From Sphingomonadales bacterium (GTDB taxonomy: Bacteria; Pseudomonadota; Alphaproteobacteria; Sphingomonadales; Sphingomonadaceae), in contig JAGWVC010000143.1 of assembly GCA_018971065.1 (NCBI GenBank), positions 1-6,362 of the forward strand: DNA of 6,362 bases. The letters are read 5' to 3'. The position numbers and the translations under genes were made by a program. The notes under the pieces were generated by a model. That model searched no databases, was not told the DNA's origin, and saw only the letters and a program-made list of their open reading frames with translations. This document shows, piece by piece, positions 6,197 through 6,362 of this stretch (positions are counted from its first letter, which is position 1; every line of letters starts with the position of its first letter).

Positions 6197-6237
6197 AGCA
6201 TGATGACATTGGATTGACCAATGTCATCATGCTCTAG
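6193..6237. repeat. Long palindrome (20-bp arms, 1 mismatch) overlapping the membrane-gene stop
   Basis: AGCATGATGACATTGG (6197-6212) and CCAATGTCATCATGCT (6218-6233) are perfect 16-bp arms around the 5-base loop ATTGA. Beyond one mismatch (A6196/C6234), CTA (6193-6195) pairs with TAG (6235-6237), giving 19 of 20 pairs. The TAA stop (6194-6196) of the membrane-protein gene lies within the left arm. No T-run follows, so it is not a textbook intrinsic terminator, though it could still end or protect the transcript. The AGCATGATG / CATCATGCTC wording resembles dispersed palindromic repeats I know from alphaproteobacterial genomes; this recollection is not verified here. Confidence 0.75.
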
Positions 6238-6362
6238 GTGGTGTGGACTCTTAGGATTCCCATTTGCGGGAAAGTCTGATTCAAGGCTGTCTTTTGGAGG
6301 CGGCCTTGGGTGTTATGGATCGATTGGTGCTGAGCGACGCAGCTTGGGCGCGGATGGCTCCG
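6238..6362 (+). mobile_element. Left end of an IS5-family insertion sequence (truncated by window)
   Basis: Right after CTAG (6234-6237) there is a roughly 77-base non-coding leader with a markedly lower GC content, followed by a transposase start. The leader contains a small inverted repeat, TTCCC (6257-6261) and GGGAA (6268-6272). IS5-family elements of the IS427/IS5 groups commonly duplicate 2-4 base targets such as TA or CTAG, which suits the CTAG here. The terminal inverted repeat cannot be confirmed because the right end is outside the window, so the boundary could be off by a few bases. Confidence 0.6.
6315..6362 (+). CDS. IS5-family transposase, first 16 codons (partial)
   Basis: The frame reads MDRLVLSDAAWARMAP and runs exactly to the window edge. 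This matches the usual N-terminus of IS402/IS427-like IS5 transposases, where an L(S/T)D.xW.xx.P segment opens the small helical domain (DUF4096-like) ahead of the DDE catalytic core. A purine-rich GGAGG (6296-6300) lies 14 bases before the ATG, which is rather far for a ribosome-binding sequence, so another start is possible. The catalytic residues are outside the window, so whether the gene is intact is unknown. Confidence 0.65.
   Translation, partial: MDRLVLSDAAWARMAP

Overview
This is a GC-rich chromosomal window, most likely from a sphingomonad alphaproteobacterium (Novosphingobium or a close relative). The assignment rests on codon and GC bias, the GlmU N-terminal wording (SDLHKVLHPIAGRP) and the gene order; it is inference, not a database result. 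Most of the window is ordinary core metabolism. The accessory parts are a small toxin-antitoxin cassette and the edge of an insertion sequence.

Left half, minus strand (read from about 3285 down to 1): glmU, a ribbon-helix-helix antitoxin, a PIN-domain (VapC-type) toxin, then glmS, which runs off the left edge. GlmS makes glucosamine-6-phosphate and GlmU turns glucosamine-1-phosphate into UDP-GlcNAc, so these two genes supply peptidoglycan and lipid A precursors. The toxin-antitoxin pair sits between them. vapB and vapC overlap by 4 bases (ATGA), and glmS begins only 16 bases after the vapC stop. An AT-rich 17-bp inverted repeat just upstream of vapB is a plausible autoregulatory operator.

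Middle, plus strand: a 61-bp divergent spacer separates glmU from a HAD phosphatase (gph-like). This is followed after 23 bp by a short-chain dehydrogenase resembling the (3R)-hydroxyacyl-CoA dehydrogenase domain of MFE-2. These two genes probably form one transcription unit. It converges on a Prx5-type peroxiredoxin (minus strand), and the 94-bp convergent gap holds two strong tandem hairpins.

Right end: a 198-bp divergent spacer with interlocking inverted repeats separates the peroxiredoxin from a 136-residue four-helix membrane protein (plus strand) of unknown function. The stop codon of that gene lies inside a 20-bp-arm imperfect palindrome ending in CTAG. Directly after it comes the left end of an apparent IS5-family element, with only the first 16 codons of its transposase inside the window. 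No RNA genes, CRISPR arrays or obviously new systems were seen. The points most worth a second look are the TA cassette inside the glmU-glmS pair and the palindrome/IS junction.
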